Notes: generated by a model not told the origin, from the sequence alone. DNA of 64,000 nucleotides from RFPW01 sp040401595 (GCA_040401595.1 JBBAOE010000014.1:1-64000); one strand, 5' to 3'; shown: positions 8,239-17,171, numbered from the stretch's first letter. A program made the numbers and translations.

Positions 8239-8719
8239 GCGCCCCATTCGGAGATTGCTCCAGTTTGTTCTGGCAGTTCTGATTGCCTTTGAGGAATGGG
8301 GTTGGGAGCCGCTTCAGGCCTATATCGCCCGCCTCTCCCGTTGGCCCGCCTGGCGAAAGCTTGAAGCGGGCATCATGAACCTGCCACCCTATGCGGCCCT
8401 CGGACTCTTTGCAGCGCCCGCAGTGCTTTTGCTGCCGCTCAAGATTGCCGCGCTATGGCTCATCAGTCAGGGACGCACCTGGCTGGGCGTTCTGGTCATC
8501 ATTGTGGCAAAAACCATCGGAACTGCAGTCGTCGCCCGACTACTGACGCTTACCCGGCCGCGCTTGCTCGAACTACCCTGGTTCGCATATCTCGATAAAC
8601 GTTGGTACGACTGGAAAACAGGCCTCCTAGAGCAACTGCATTCCTCCTACCCGTGGCGCGTTGCACGGGTAATCAAACGCGTCCTCAGACGTCTCTGGCA
8701 CAGGCGCAACATTTGGTGA
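8204..8719 (+). CDS. Conserved membrane protein of unknown function
   Basis: 171 residues from ATG 8204, overlapping the end of the M28 gene. A basic N-terminus (RRPRRPIRR) leads into a hydrophobic stretch with FEEWGWEPL. Two further membrane segments (PYAALGLFAAPAVLLLPLKI and TWLGVLVIIVAK) and a basic tail follow. The EEWGWEPL...PAWRKLE pattern recurs in beta-proteobacterial membrane proteins with no assigned role. I do not recognise a function. Confidence 0.6.
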   Translation: MISSQPQERRPRRPIRRLLQFVLAVLIAFEEWGWEPLQAYIARLSRWPAWRKLEAGIMNLPPYAALGLFAAPAVLLLPLKIAALWLISQGRTWLGVLVIIVAKTIGTAVVARLLTLTRPRLLELPWFAYLDKRWYDWKTGLLEQLHSSYPWRVARVIKRVLRRLWHRRNIW

Positions 8720-8787
8720 TCACGGTTAGTGAACACTAAACTGGCGACGCCGATCAACAGAACGCTGCAACCCCAAGGTCCATTGCC

Positions 8788-9225
8788 ATGAATATTCACA
8801 TCGAAGCCGGTGGTTTCCATTTTTTGGCAGAAACCAACCCGCAGGCGCCAGTGACGGTCGCAGCCTTTCTGAAGCTGCTTCCCTACCGGCAGAAACTGAT
8901 CCACGTGCGTTGGTCGGGAGAGGGATGCTGGGTGCCGTTGGGCGACTTTGTGCTGGAACAGGACGGCAAGGCCATTGGATTCGAGAATGCCACGAGCCAT
9001 CCGGCGCCAGGCGAAATTTTGTTCTACCCAGGTGGCTACAGCGAAACTGAAATCATTCTGGCCTATGGTGCCTGTTGTTTCGCCAGCAAACTCGGTCAAC
9101 TGGCCGGGAACCACTTCCTGACGATCGTTCAAGGGCGCGAAAATCTGCGTGCGCTTGGGCAAAAAACCCTCTGGGAAGGTGCCCAGGACGTCGTCTTCAG
9201 CGTCGCACCGACCAAGAACGCCTGA
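8788..9225 (+). CDS. DUF3830 family protein
   Basis: A 145-residue cyclophilin-like-fold protein. The C-terminal half has the family's most typical block, YPGGYSETEIILAYGACCFASKLGQLAGNHF, read here in segments: YSETEIILAYG, FASKLGQLAGNHF. Members are common in Burkholderiales and Rhizobiales near catabolic genes and ABC or Bug transporters; no reaction is known. It stands alone between the membrane protein and the convergent cytochrome gene. Family match strong, function unknown. Confidence 0.75.
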   Translation: MNIHIEAGGFHFLAETNPQAPVTVAAFLKLLPYRQKLIHVRWSGEGCWVPLGDFVLEQDGKAIGFENATSHPAPGEILFYPGGYSETEIILAYGACCFASKLGQLAGNHFLTIVQGRENLRALGQKTLWEGAQDVVFSVAPTKNA

Positions 9226-9248
9226 GTCAGTGGTAGCGGCTTATTAGC

Positions 9249-9599
9249 CTAACGGCCGCTGACGCTGGACACATAAAAGGCCACGGTGTCGATCTGCTCG
9301 GCTGTCAGGGCCGCGCTGTAGGATGGCATTGCACCGATGCCATTCCGCATGGCTTTGGCTACCCGCGCCGCATCCGGTTTGAGATCATCCAGAACCGGGC
9401 CCACGGCACCGCCTGCGTCAGCGTGTGCCAGGGTATGACACACGGCGCAGGGCGGCTTGGCGCCTTGAGTAAACAAGGCCCGCCCCTCGGCCAGCCGTGC
9501 CGCATCGGGCTCGGCCACCGCGAAACTAGCGGTGAACAGACAGAACCCTGTCCCCAGTCCGATGACCCCAATCCATCTGCCCATTGCGAAGGGCATCAT
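9249..9599 (-). CDS. sorB: Periplasmic c-type cytochrome, SorB-like
   Basis: 116 residues with a signal peptide ending near ASFAVAEP. It has one haem c site, CAVCH (Cys51, Cys54, His55), and a probable axial Met in GIGAMPSYS (Met91). It is the electron acceptor of the molybdenum enzyme encoded just upstream. The ATG overlaps that enzyme's TGA (ATGA at 9599-9596). In SorAB the cytochrome takes electrons from sulfite oxidation and hands them to the respiratory chain. Assignment as SorB rests on gene order and size. Confidence 0.75.
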   Translation of the reverse strand: MMPFAMGRWIGVIGLGTGFCLFTASFAVAEPDAARLAEGRALFTQGAKPPCAVCHTLAHADAGGAVGPVLDDLKPDAARVAKAMRNGIGAMPSYSAALTAEQIDTVAFYVSSVSGR

Positions 9600-10852
9600 C
9601 CAGCGACCGTAAGCTGAACGGCGTGGTCGGCCCAGCTGGTGTTGTTATATCCACCAGCATTTTCAAGTCGTCCTTCGGGCTGAACATTCCCCCCCAGATC
9701 CGTCGCACGGCTCGCCAGGTTGAAGGTACCGGCAGGCAGGCGAGCGCCCAGAACAAACTGTCGCCACGCGTACTGCCCGAGGTCAGGGCCACTGAATCGG
9801 GCCTCATTCCAGCTCTTCCCGCCGTCAATCGATACCTCGACCTTTGCCACCCTGTGCAGGCCACCGAAAGCAACGCCATGAATCTGGACCAGTCCGGCTT
9901 TGACCGGAAGGCCATCCGTCCCAGGACCGTTGATCCAGGACTTCACGCCCATTTCCTGCACCGATGGCTGGCTGGGATCGCCCTTGCCACCCGGGGGCGA
10001 GATCCGATACCCGTGCGACATGATGCGAGCCTCGGACTCCTGAGTCGTAAACGCGAGACGCTTGATGTATTTGATGTTGTTAACGCCGGTATAGCCTGGA
10101 ACGATCAGGCGCAACGGACCGCCATGGGCCAGCGGGATTGGGACGCCATTCATTTCCCATGCAAGCATGGCATCGGCCATGGCCTGAGCCGGCACCGAGC
10201 GCTCAACGATGACACTTTTTGGATCGAGTCCTTCGGGTAGCTTTTCCCCACCGGTACCCGTCATAAATGACATTCCGGCGTTCACGCCGCCAAGCGCATC
10301 TGCAACCCAACGCACCGGGACGCCACTCCAGACGACGCACCCCGCCGCCCCAACCTGCCAGGGTGTGCCACTGGGCTTGCTCGGAAAGTAACCCCGACCA
10401 TTGCCCGAGCATTGAAGAACCATCGCGATGGTCTCAAGTCCGATCGACTTTAGTTCGCGCAGCGTCAGCGTACGAGGTCTGTTCACCCCTTCAACCGCAA
10501 TCTCCCAGGCGTCCCGGTCTGTCAGAATTGCCGCGTCCGGAGCCGGCAAATTATTGCGGATGTACAGTTGTTCAGCGGGGGTAATCAGACCAGAGCCAAA
10601 GGCCTGACGCTTTGTTTCGATCGTCGTTGCACTATGGACGATCAGACTGGCGGGATCTTTCCACCCGACATAGGCAGGCAGGGGCTTGGGCGCTGCAGAG
10701 CTCGTTTGGGCCGTGGCAGATGTCCCCACCCCCGCCAAGCCCGCTGCAGCCAGGGCGCTGACGCTTCCGGCCAAAACCTGGCGGCGTGGCAATGACGCAG
10801 GCGTCTTAACAACGCTCGTTTCATTCAATGGAAATCTTGTGGGTTGGTTCAT
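9596..10852 (-). CDS. sorA: Sulfite dehydrogenase molybdopterin subunit, SorA-like
   Basis: A 418-residue protein of the sulfite oxidase family. The N-terminus has a twin-arginine-type signal (LPRRQVLAGS, hydrophobic core, cleavage near SATAQ), fitting export of a folded Mo-cofactor protein. Cys148 in VLQCSGNGR is the expected molybdenum ligand. GVNNIKYIKRL and the C-terminal dimerisation domain (VEVSIDGGKSWNEARF) complete the family architecture. Start: GAGGAG lies just before two consecutive ATGs, and the second (10852) has better spacing. It forms a two-gene operon with sorB. Sulfite as substrate is inferred; other family members act on sulfoxides or unknown compounds. Confidence 0.8.
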   Translation of the reverse strand: MNQPTRFPLNETSVVKTPASLPRRQVLAGSVSALAAAGLAGVGTSATAQTSSAAPKPLPAYVGWKDPASLIVHSATTIETKRQAFGSGLITPAEQLYIRNNLPAPDAAILTDRDAWEIAVEGVNRPRTLTLRELKSIGLETIAMVLQCSGNGRGYFPSKPSGTPWQVGAAGCVVWSGVPVRWVADALGGVNAGMSFMTGTGGEKLPEGLDPKSVIVERSVPAQAMADAMLAWEMNGVPIPLAHGGPLRLIVPGYTGVNNIKYIKRLAFTTQESEARIMSHGYRISPPGGKGDPSQPSVQEMGVKSWINGPGTDGLPVKAGLVQIHGVAFGGLHRVAKVEVSIDGGKSWNEARFSGPDLGQYAWRQFVLGARLPAGTFNLASRATDLGGNVQPEGRLENAGGYNNTSWADHAVQLTVAG

Positions 10853-10912
10853 CATCTCTCCTCGGTGAGACCGCACCTCGAGTATCTCACTGCCCAAACG
10901 TTAAGGAACAGC

Positions 10913-11560
10913 ATGATTTTTTACAGCAACTGGCGCTCCCTGGCGGCATACCGCGTTCGGGTAGCACTCGCACTGAAGAGGATTGAGCACGAGCTTGTCA
11001 CCATCGACATGCTCGGGGGCGAACACCACGGCGCCACATTCAAGGCAGTCAATCCGCAAGGGGTCATTCCCGCCTTGCGCACCTCCGAGGGGCAGGTACT
11101 GGTGCAGTCTCTGGCTATCCTGGAATATCTGGAAGAGATCGTACCGACCCCGGCACTCCTACCGCGGGACCCAGCCGGACGGGCAAGAGTCCGAGGTCTC
11201 GCCTTGATCCACGCGGCCGACTCCCACCCGCTGCTGGTGCCAAGAGTCCGCTCGCATTTGCAAAAGGATGCCGGTCTTGATGACGCCGCCGTGCAACGTT
11301 GGGTGCACCGTGCGCTGCATTCTGGCCTGGATGCCATCGAGAAACTCCTGGCACATTCCCCCGATACCGGTCAGTTCTGCCATGGCGACCAACCGACGAT
11401 GGCTGACATCACACTGATGTCGCACCTGCTGGCGATGGGGTTCTTCCAGTGCGACCCGTCAGCCTACCCAACCGCTAACCGTATCGCGCGGAACTGCGAG
11501 ACGCTTGAAGCGTTCTCGAAGTCCCACCCCCTGAAGCAACCAGGTGCTCCGGCACAGTAA
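10913..11560 (+). CDS. maiA: Maleylacetoacetate isomerase-like glutathione transferase (zeta class)
   Basis: 215 residues. The N-terminal thioredoxin-like domain begins MIFYSNWRSLAAYRVRVALALK, where zeta-class enzymes have SS.S.RVR.AL with the catalytic Ser. NPQGVIPAL and the SLAILEYLEE glutathione-binding motif follow, and the C-terminal helical domain contains QPTMADITLMSHL. These enzymes isomerise maleylacetoacetate (tyrosine breakdown) or maleylpyruvate (gentisate breakdown) with glutathione. AAGGAA precedes ATG 10913. It is divergent from sorA across 60 bases, and no other tyrosine or gentisate gene is nearby, so the physiological substrate is open. Confidence 0.75.
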   Translation: MIFYSNWRSLAAYRVRVALALKRIEHELVTIDMLGGEHHGATFKAVNPQGVIPALRTSEGQVLVQSLAILEYLEEIVPTPALLPRDPAGRARVRGLALIHAADSHPLLVPRVRSHLQKDAGLDDAAVQRWVHRALHSGLDAIEKLLAHSPDTGQFCHGDQPTMADITLMSHLLAMGFFQCDPSAYPTANRIARNCETLEAFSKSHPLKQPGAPAQ

Positions 11561-11579
11561 TTTGACGCACACCCGAGCC

Positions 11580-12251
11580 TCAAGGGACGAGCCATTGCAA
11601 AGTCCCATCCGTTAACAGCGCACGTCGGTGTCCGGTACGTGATAGTTCAAGCCAGTCGATCGACTGCACGGTTGCACTCAGGACTGCGAGGTGATGGGGT
11701 CTGGCCGGCAAGCCTTCTGGGGCGGACATGCTCGGGATACCGTGGGCTTCGGCCGGCTGTAACCGGTCCGGGCCCTCGGGAACTTCAGGCATGACCGTTA
11801 CCGCCGGCAAGCGGTCGCCTGGCGCCGTCCCCGACAGATAGTCCCCGGCTGAGGGGGATTGGGCGACCGCCGCCCAGGCAGATGCCACCAGCGGGCCGTC
11901 CTGCGCAACATCGATCCTCACCCGCACCCGTAATTGCCAGCTCAAGCGCCGACTCCAGAACACCAGCATCGCGGCAGGGGCGGCGCGCAACTCAAGGACC
12001 TTGGGACTTCGCCGATCCGTATAAAAGAAGAGATGACCCGCGGCTGAATCCACCTGACGCAACACCACCGTGCGTGCTTGCGCAATCCCATCCAGACCGG
12101 TGCTGGCCAGCACGGGCGTTCTCCACTCGTGGTGTCGGTCAAGACTCGCGCGCACTAACTGACGCCACACCTGACCCGAGATCTCGTGCGCTGGGAGTCC
12201 CTCGTGCGATGGGTCTGACTTCCCTTGGGTGCTCAATGACCGCGTTCCCAT
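11580..12251 (-). CDS. FMN-binding pyridoxamine-phosphate-oxidase-like protein (Alr4036 type)
   Basis: 223 residues with the split-barrel FMN-binding core: QARTVVLRQVDSAAGHLFFYTDRRSPKV read in pieces as ARTVVLR and FFYTDRRSPKV, followed by WQLRVRVRIDVAQDG. This is the PNPOx-related branch of the cyanobacterial Alr4036 kind, whose reaction is not established. The ATG at 12251 comes directly after the TGA of the Fe-S photolyase gene, so the two are probably translated together. A flavin protein in a photolyase operon is suggestive but proves nothing. Confidence 0.7.
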   Translation of the reverse strand: MGTRSLSTQGKSDPSHEGLPAHEISGQVWRQLVRASLDRHHEWRTPVLASTGLDGIAQARTVVLRQVDSAAGHLFFYTDRRSPKVLELRAAPAAMLVFWSRRLSWQLRVRVRIDVAQDGPLVASAWAAVAQSPSAGDYLSGTAPGDRLPAVTVMPEVPEGPDRLQPAEAHGIPSMSAPEGLPARPHHLAVLSATVQSIDWLELSRTGHRRALLTDGTLQWLVP

Positions 12252-13826
12252 TCAACGATCCGAGACCACCTGATCGCGATGCGCCTGCGCCTGTTGCGCA
12301 ATCTCGTCGCGCCGCGCGGAATCCAGTCGGGACAGGTTTCTGATCTGCATGATCATGCGGGGATTTCGAGCGAGCGCTGCCTCGTTGCGCATCAAAAAAT
12401 CCCAATACAGGGTCGTGAACGGGCAGGCTTTCTCCCCAACAGACTGAGCTGGATCATATCGACACCCCTTGCAGTAATTACTCATGCGCTGGATGTATTT
12501 GCCGCTCGCCGCATAGGGCTTGCTTGCCATCACCCCCCCATCGGCATACTGGCTCATCCCCAGCGTGTTGGGCAACTCGACCCACTCGACCGCATCGACA
12601 TAAACTGCCAGATACCAGCGATGAACTTCCTGAGGTCTCACACCGAGGAGCAAGGTGTAGAGACCTGTGACCATCAGACGCTGAATATGGTGTGCGTACC
12701 CATGCTCGAGCGTCTGGCGGATCGTATCGCGCAAGCACACCATCTCTGTTTCGCCGTTCCAGAAAAACTCCGGGAGGCGATGATTGGCGGCAAGAGCGTT
12801 GCGCTCGAGGTACTCGGGCATCTGGGTCCAATACACGCCACGAACGTATTCTCGCCAACCGAGAATCTGACGGATGAACCCCTCGACCGATGCGAGCGGC
12901 ACCTGGCCACCGTGATAGGCGTCCTCAGCCGACTGGACCACCTCACGCGGGTTGAGGAGCTTCAGATTCAGCGCCACGCTGAGATGCGAGTGATACAGCC
13001 ACGGATGTCCAGTCCACATCGCGTCCTGGTACTGACCAAATCGCGCCAGCCTCTGCGAGACAAACCCAGCCAACACATCGAGGGCCTGAAGACGGGTCAC
13101 CGGCCAATCAAAGCGTTCCAAACTGCCGGGGTGGCCAGGAAACCGTTCGAGGACGAGATCAATCACCTCCTGGGTGATGGCGTCTGGTGCAAACCGTGTC
13201 GGTGACGGCACGTTCAGCGGCCCATGAGAATCAAAAGCGCCTCGATTCTCAGAATCAAAATTCCATACTCCCCCCTCCGGCTGATCGCCTTTGGGGCCGG
13301 TCATCAAAACACCGGTTTTCTTGCGCAACTCGCGATACCAGTATTCCAAGCGAAGTTGCTTGCGCCCCTGCGCATGCGCCGCGAAGTCGCGCACGGTGCT
13401 GAAGAAGTGCCGATCGTCGCGAACGTCGAGCTCAAGCGCGTGATGCCGCGCCTGCGCCTTGAGTGCATTTAGCACCCGCCAATCGCCCGGGGCTGTCATG
13501 ACCAGCCGCTGCGGTCGGTAATGCGTGATCGCTACCGCCAGTTCACCCGCCAGGGTGCCTGCATTGTTTTCGTCCTCAATCTTCGTGTAGTGCAGCCGAA
13601 TGGACCGATCCCGCAGATCCTGTGCAAAGTGCCGCATCGCACTCAAAAACACGACAATGCGCTGCTTGGATGACCACACATGGGTCGACTCCTCAGACAC
13701 TTCGGCCATCCAGACCATATCCTGGTCGAGATCCAACCCATCCAATGCGGACGCCTGAGCGTCGAGCTGATCCCCCAGGACAATGATGAGATTTCGTACT
13801 GGAAGAAAGGGCTCCGCGAGTGTCAT
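12252..13826 (-). CDS. phrB: Fe-S bacterial cryptochrome/photolyase (PhrB/CryB type)
   Basis: A 524-residue flavoprotein of the FeS-BCP branch, members of which repair (6-4) photoproducts using FAD, a ribolumazine antenna and a [4Fe-4S] cluster. The N-terminus reads RNLIIVLGDQLD. The four cluster cysteines can be placed at Cys364 (EMVCLRDT), Cys452 and Cys455 (NYCKGCRYDP) and Cys468 (KACPFTT), the same spacing as Agrobacterium PhrB. YAHHIQRLMVTG is the conserved FAD/DNA-site block. ATG 13826 was chosen because the conserved domain starts 10 residues on. It follows the DUF2256 gene by 25 bases and is itself followed by the FMN protein. Confidence 0.9.
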   Translation of the reverse strand: MTLAEPFLPVRNLIIVLGDQLDAQASALDGLDLDQDMVWMAEVSEESTHVWSSKQRIVVFLSAMRHFAQDLRDRSIRLHYTKIEDENNAGTLAGELAVAITHYRPQRLVMTAPGDWRVLNALKAQARHHALELDVRDDRHFFSTVRDFAAHAQGRKQLRLEYWYRELRKKTGVLMTGPKGDQPEGGVWNFDSENRGAFDSHGPLNVPSPTRFAPDAITQEVIDLVLERFPGHPGSLERFDWPVTRLQALDVLAGFVSQRLARFGQYQDAMWTGHPWLYHSHLSVALNLKLLNPREVVQSAEDAYHGGQVPLASVEGFIRQILGWREYVRGVYWTQMPEYLERNALAANHRLPEFFWNGETEMVCLRDTIRQTLEHGYAHHIQRLMVTGLYTLLLGVRPQEVHRWYLAVYVDAVEWVELPNTLGMSQYADGGVMASKPYAASGKYIQRMSNYCKGCRYDPAQSVGEKACPFTTLYWDFLMRNEAALARNPRMIMQIRNLSRLDSARRDEIAQQAQAHRDQVVSDR

Positions 13827-13851
13827 CCCAACCCCTGATCTGCCCTGTCGA

Positions 13852-14049
13852 TCATGATCCTGAGCTCTGTTTGCTGAGCGCACGGCAACGATCCGAACAA
13901 TACCGAACCTGATCCCAGTTCTTGGCCCATGACTTGCGCCAGGTCATGGGCCGCTGGCAAACCAGGCAGAGCTTGGAAGGGAGGCTTTGTTTGTTGCCCC
14001 GGAAACCATCGTGGCCCCGGCTCACCTCATGATTCCGAATTGCGCTCAC
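13852..14049 (-). CDS. DUF2256 zinc-ribbon protein
   Basis: A short protein whose core is LPSKLCLVCQRPMTWRKSWAK followed by YCSDRCRALSK: a four-Cys knuckle (C..C plus C...C) with the TWRK.W motif of DUF2256. The function is unknown; the family is very often found next to cryptochrome/photolyase genes, as here between two of them. The start is uncertain. GTG 14049, one base after the photolyase stop, gives 65 residues; the conserved part begins near residue 28. Confidence 0.75.
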   Translation of the reverse strand: MSAIRNHEVSRGHDGFRGNKQSLPSKLCLVCQRPMTWRKSWAKNWDQVRYCSDRCRALSKQSSGS

Positions 14050-14050
14050 G

Positions 14051-15703
14051 CTAAGCCCCGTCAAAGAGTTCGAGCTGCTGACCGGGCTGTACCACCGCCG
14101 GAAGGTCTGGCTTCATAGCCTTTCGACCGTTGTTGCCTCTGGATGGCGAGGTACGCCCCGTCTGCGGCAACCCGCTCTTTCGCGAGCCATGTTTTTGCGC
14201 GATCGCACTGGCCTCGGCTCGAGCCTGCGGGGCTTTGCGCAGCCCGTATAGAACACTCTTAGCATGGGCGAGTACCGTCTTTTCCATCACGATCGGTGCC
14301 GGATAATCACGGCCAATCAAACAGCCGGCCGCGATCTGCTCATCCTCGCTCATCTGCCAGGGTTGCGCCAGAAACGCCAGGGGGACCCCGCTAAGCTCGG
14401 GCACCCATCGACGAATAAAAGTACCTTGAGGGTCCTGATCCTGAGCCTGCTTGGTCGGGGAATAGATCCGCAGCGTGTTGATCGCAGTCGTACCACTTTG
14501 CATCTGCATCTGGCTCCAGTGAATGCCTGGTTCAAAATCGAGAAACTGCCTGGCCAGATGCAAGCCAGTCTGTCGCCAATGCAGCCAGAGGTGATAGGAC
14601 GCGAAGCTCACCAACATGGCACGCATCCGAAAATTGAGCCAACCGGTCGCACATAGACTGCGCATGCAGGCGTCGACCATGGGATAGCCCGTGTGCCCTT
14701 GAGACCAGGCATTCAGGCGCTGCTCAGCCGCCGCATCGAGCGGGTGAGCGTCCCCGGGACGAAGTCCGTCATGGGCTCTGGAAAAATTCTGAAACTCAAC
14801 CGCGGGTTCGTCTTCAAGCTTTTGCATGAAATGACAATGCCAGCGCAGCCTGCCGGCAAAGCCTCGAAGTCCGCGGGCCAGTTCCTTGTCACCCGTTCGA
14901 AGACATTGGGCAATCTGCGCCTCGGTCGCCTGATGGACGCTGCGCATCGATACGTTGCCAAAGGCGAGGTAAACACTCAAGCGGCTGCAACCGTCCTCGG
15001 CCGTCAGAGGGCTGGAGAGTGCACGGCGATAACCTTGCGCACCGCCGCCAAGGAATTGTTCCATTCGCGCCCAAGCCGCCCGCTCCCCCGCCATCGACGG
15101 ATACACCTCACCCGAGAATGCCTCGGCCCAGGGGGAGTCTGCGGGCAAACCCAGCTCAGCAAGGGTCGGAATCAAACCTTCTACCAACCCGGACACAGCC
15201 TTGAAACGAAGGTGATCGGTCGCCGCTTGCGGTTGATTCATACGATGCGCCCACTGGGCTGCCCAACCGCGTCGGGACTTCAATCGACGAACGACGCCCG
15301 TCTGCGTCCATTCTTGCCAAGGAACCGCGTTGGCGCGACACCACTGAGCCACGGCAAGATCCCGCTGATAACTCCATCCCGTTCCCGTCTCCTCGTGGCT
15401 GAACAACACCGCCTTGCCGACTTCAGCGTTCAAGCTCGCGAGCACTTCACACGCGGAGCCCACGCGAACACACAGCATCAGGCCCAAGGCCGCGAGATCT
15501 GCTCGAAGCATGCGCAGACAAGCCAGGGTATAGGCCACATGTCGCGGGTGACACTCGGGACTACCCAGCCACTCGGGTTCGATAATGAACAGTCCAATCG
15601 CGCGCTCACATGCAGCCGCGGCGACCAGGGGTGCATGGTCCCCGACACGCAGGTCGCGCTTGAACCACACGATAGCCAGCGAATCCGGCTCTTGCGGCCT
15701 CAT
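14051..15703 (-). CDS. Deoxyribodipyrimidine photolyase/cryptochrome family protein
   Basis: About 550 residues. The N-terminal antenna-binding domain starts SLAIVWFKRDLRVGDHAPL. The C-terminal FAD domain has the blocks RLSVYLAFGNVSMR, HTGYPMVDACMRSL, GWLNFRMRAMLVSF and IHWSQMQMQSG. These are the FAD-binding helices of classical photolyases, which split UV-induced cyclobutane dimers with light. A basic low-complexity tail precedes the end (QLELFDGA). ATG 15703 was preferred; the frame can be extended upstream only through a TTG at 15784. It heads the photolyase/DUF2256/phrB/FMN-protein unit. Whether it repairs CPDs or signals light cannot be told from sequence. Confidence 0.85.
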   Translation of the reverse strand: MRPQEPDSLAIVWFKRDLRVGDHAPLVAAAACERAIGLFIIEPEWLGSPECHPRHVAYTLACLRMLRADLAALGLMLCVRVGSACEVLASLNAEVGKAVLFSHEETGTGWSYQRDLAVAQWCRANAVPWQEWTQTGVVRRLKSRRGWAAQWAHRMNQPQAATDHLRFKAVSGLVEGLIPTLAELGLPADSPWAEAFSGEVYPSMAGERAAWARMEQFLGGGAQGYRRALSSPLTAEDGCSRLSVYLAFGNVSMRSVHQATEAQIAQCLRTGDKELARGLRGFAGRLRWHCHFMQKLEDEPAVEFQNFSRAHDGLRPGDAHPLDAAAEQRLNAWSQGHTGYPMVDACMRSLCATGWLNFRMRAMLVSFASYHLWLHWRQTGLHLARQFLDFEPGIHWSQMQMQSGTTAINTLRIYSPTKQAQDQDPQGTFIRRWVPELSGVPLAFLAQPWQMSEDEQIAAGCLIGRDYPAPIVMEKTVLAHAKSVLYGLRKAPQARAEASAIAQKHGSRKSGLPQTGRTSPSRGNNGRKAMKPDLPAVVQPGQQLELFDGA

Positions 15704-15780
15704 GGACGTGGCGTCATGGCTGAGGTTTTGTGAATGCACCGCCGTGGTTTCCCCTCTGGCCTTTGTGACGGTCCCCGGCT

Positions 15781-16218
15781 TCAAGCCGCGGACTCTGGCA
15801 AACCAAAAACCGTATCAAAAGCCCAATTGAAGAGGTAGGTAAACGCCAGAAAAAAGACAAACAGGGCAGCATCCATCAGAAAGGCGTCCCACAGACTGAT
15901 TGAAAACCACCACGCAAAGAGCGAGACGAAGACAATCAGCAACACCCCTTCAAAACCCAGTGCGTGCGCCAATCTGCGCATCGCGCTGCGTCCGCGGATC
16001 ACCTGGCGGGCTTCCCATCGTTCGAACAAGCTGTTGAAGATCCAGGTCCAGACGACCGCGACCGCAGAGCACGTCAACCCCATGATCCCCGCATGTCCGA
16101 GATCACTTCGGGCCAGAATCGAAAGCCCAGTGCTGGTGCACGTGATCGCAAGGCTCTCAAAGAGCAGAACGTAGACGAGCCTGCGTTTCCAGCCCTGAAG
16201 ATCAACGATCAGACGCAT
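15781..16218 (-). CDS. PACE-family efflux transporter
   Basis: A 145-residue four-helix membrane protein built of two tandem bacterial transmembrane pair domains. FESLAI in helix 1 carries the Glu that is essential in AceI of Acinetobacter. RRLAHALGFEGVLL begins the second repeat, and FNWAFDTVFGLP is the family's typical C-terminal block. PACE proteins export biocides such as chlorhexidine, and short diamines in the case of AceI, using protons. It lies upstream of the photolyase on the same strand, 77 bases apart. Family confident; substrate unknown. Confidence 0.8.
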   Translation of the reverse strand: MRLIVDLQGWKRRLVYVLLFESLAITCTSTGLSILARSDLGHAGIMGLTCSAVAVVWTWIFNSLFERWEARQVIRGRSAMRRLAHALGFEGVLLIVFVSLFAWWFSISLWDAFLMDAALFVFFLAFTYLFNWAFDTVFGLPESAA

Positions 16219-16345
16219 GATGTTGTCGAGCTTACGCGCACGGGATCAAGGAAGGGGTCTCTGGGTAGAAGCATCAGGGAAGTTGAAGTCGGCCCATCAG
16301 AGTCGGACCATCGGATCCGGACACGCGATCATGCTGATCGGGGAG

Positions 16346-16738
16346 TCAAAGAAATCGGGTCAACACCCATCCGGTAGCGATCAGGTGCAGCAGCGTCACA
16401 ACGACCGAGAGACCGTGGAGTTGGTTGAACCGTTGTTTGTTGCCCAGGTCGGTGGCTCGGTTGATTGCGGGCATCAGGATCTGGCGCGCTGGTACCGTCG
16501 TCGCCGCAACCCCAGCCATCGCGCCCGCCGAGAACAGATCCTGCGACCCGATCAAGGCTGCAGCCAGCGCCGCCATCATGATCACAAAGAGATAAAAATG
16601 CGGGAAAGCCTTGCGGATCGTGAGTCGCGCGATATCGATTGGCAGCGCTGTGAACAAAAAAGCTGCGAAGCCAAACGAATAAAGCGCCATCCCACCGAAC
16701 AAAATAGCCGTGGTGAGCAGCGCAGCGATCAGAAGCAT
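16346..16738 (-). CDS. DUF4149-like (TMEM205-type) membrane protein
   Basis: 130 residues with four hydrophobic segments. The conserved stretch MPAINRATDLGNKQRFNQLHGLSV matches, in pieces (PAIN, RFNQLHGLSV), the C-terminal signature of the DUF4149/TMEM205 family, whose role in bacteria is not known. The N-terminus is hydrophobic from the first residue. The gene is separate from the PACE gene (127 bases). The assignment is moderate because the family is loosely conserved. Confidence 0.55.
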   Translation of the reverse strand: MLLIAALLTTAILFGGMALYSFGFAAFLFTALPIDIARLTIRKAFPHFYLFVIMMAALAAALIGSQDLFSAGAMAGVAATTVPARQILMPAINRATDLGNKQRFNQLHGLSVVVTLLHLIATGWVLTRFL

Positions 16739-16808
16739 AGGGAGAGGTCGACGCTAGGTTGTCGCTTGAAGCGGATTGTTCCGACCGATCAACACGCTAT
16801 CGTTCGCA

Positions 16809-17000
16809 TCAACCGACTTGCGCGTCAACCGATGAGGCCGACGGACGATCGGTCGCTTCTGTGCCCGATCCCGACGGGTTGTTGTCGAGTAATGACGCAG
16901 CCACCATTTTCTCGCCATCCCACTGCTGACCGCACCAGCAGCGCCCAGTTGGATCGATAATGCAGGTACCGCTGCCACAACATCGTTCGTCATCTTGCAT
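16809..17000 (-). CDS. Small Cys-rich conserved hypothetical protein
   Basis: 63 residues. The first half has five cysteines in a compact pattern: CCGSGTCIIDPTGRCWCGQ (residues 7-24), then WDGEKM. The second half is polar and low in complexity. The CCGSGTC / CWCGQ.WDG arrangement looks like a metal or Fe-S binding knot and, to my recollection, recurs in hypothetical proteins of beta-proteobacteria. I know no function for it. A longer overlapping frame (to 16754) is less likely, as it lacks the Cys pattern. Confidence 0.5.
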   Translation of the reverse strand: MQDDERCCGSGTCIIDPTGRCWCGQQWDGEKMVAASLLDNNPSGSGTEATDRPSASSVDAQVG

Positions 17001-17171
17001 GATCTTGGATCCAAGGGTAAAGCGACTCAGGAGCGCGCGCTAACGCGTTGACCGACTAGCACCGCCGCGCAAGCTCTGGATTATTACTCAGTTCGAGATT
17101 CGGCATGTTTACAGCGGGCTCAGCACGATTCCTCGGGATTGCCCAGTCATGTTTCCGATGCCTTCGCGACT

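Noticed and set aside
9226..9262. Inverted repeat GTCAGTGG/CCGCTGAC as terminator between DUF3830 and sorB
   Set aside because: The right arm is inside the sorB coding end, one pair is G-T, and no T-tract follows.
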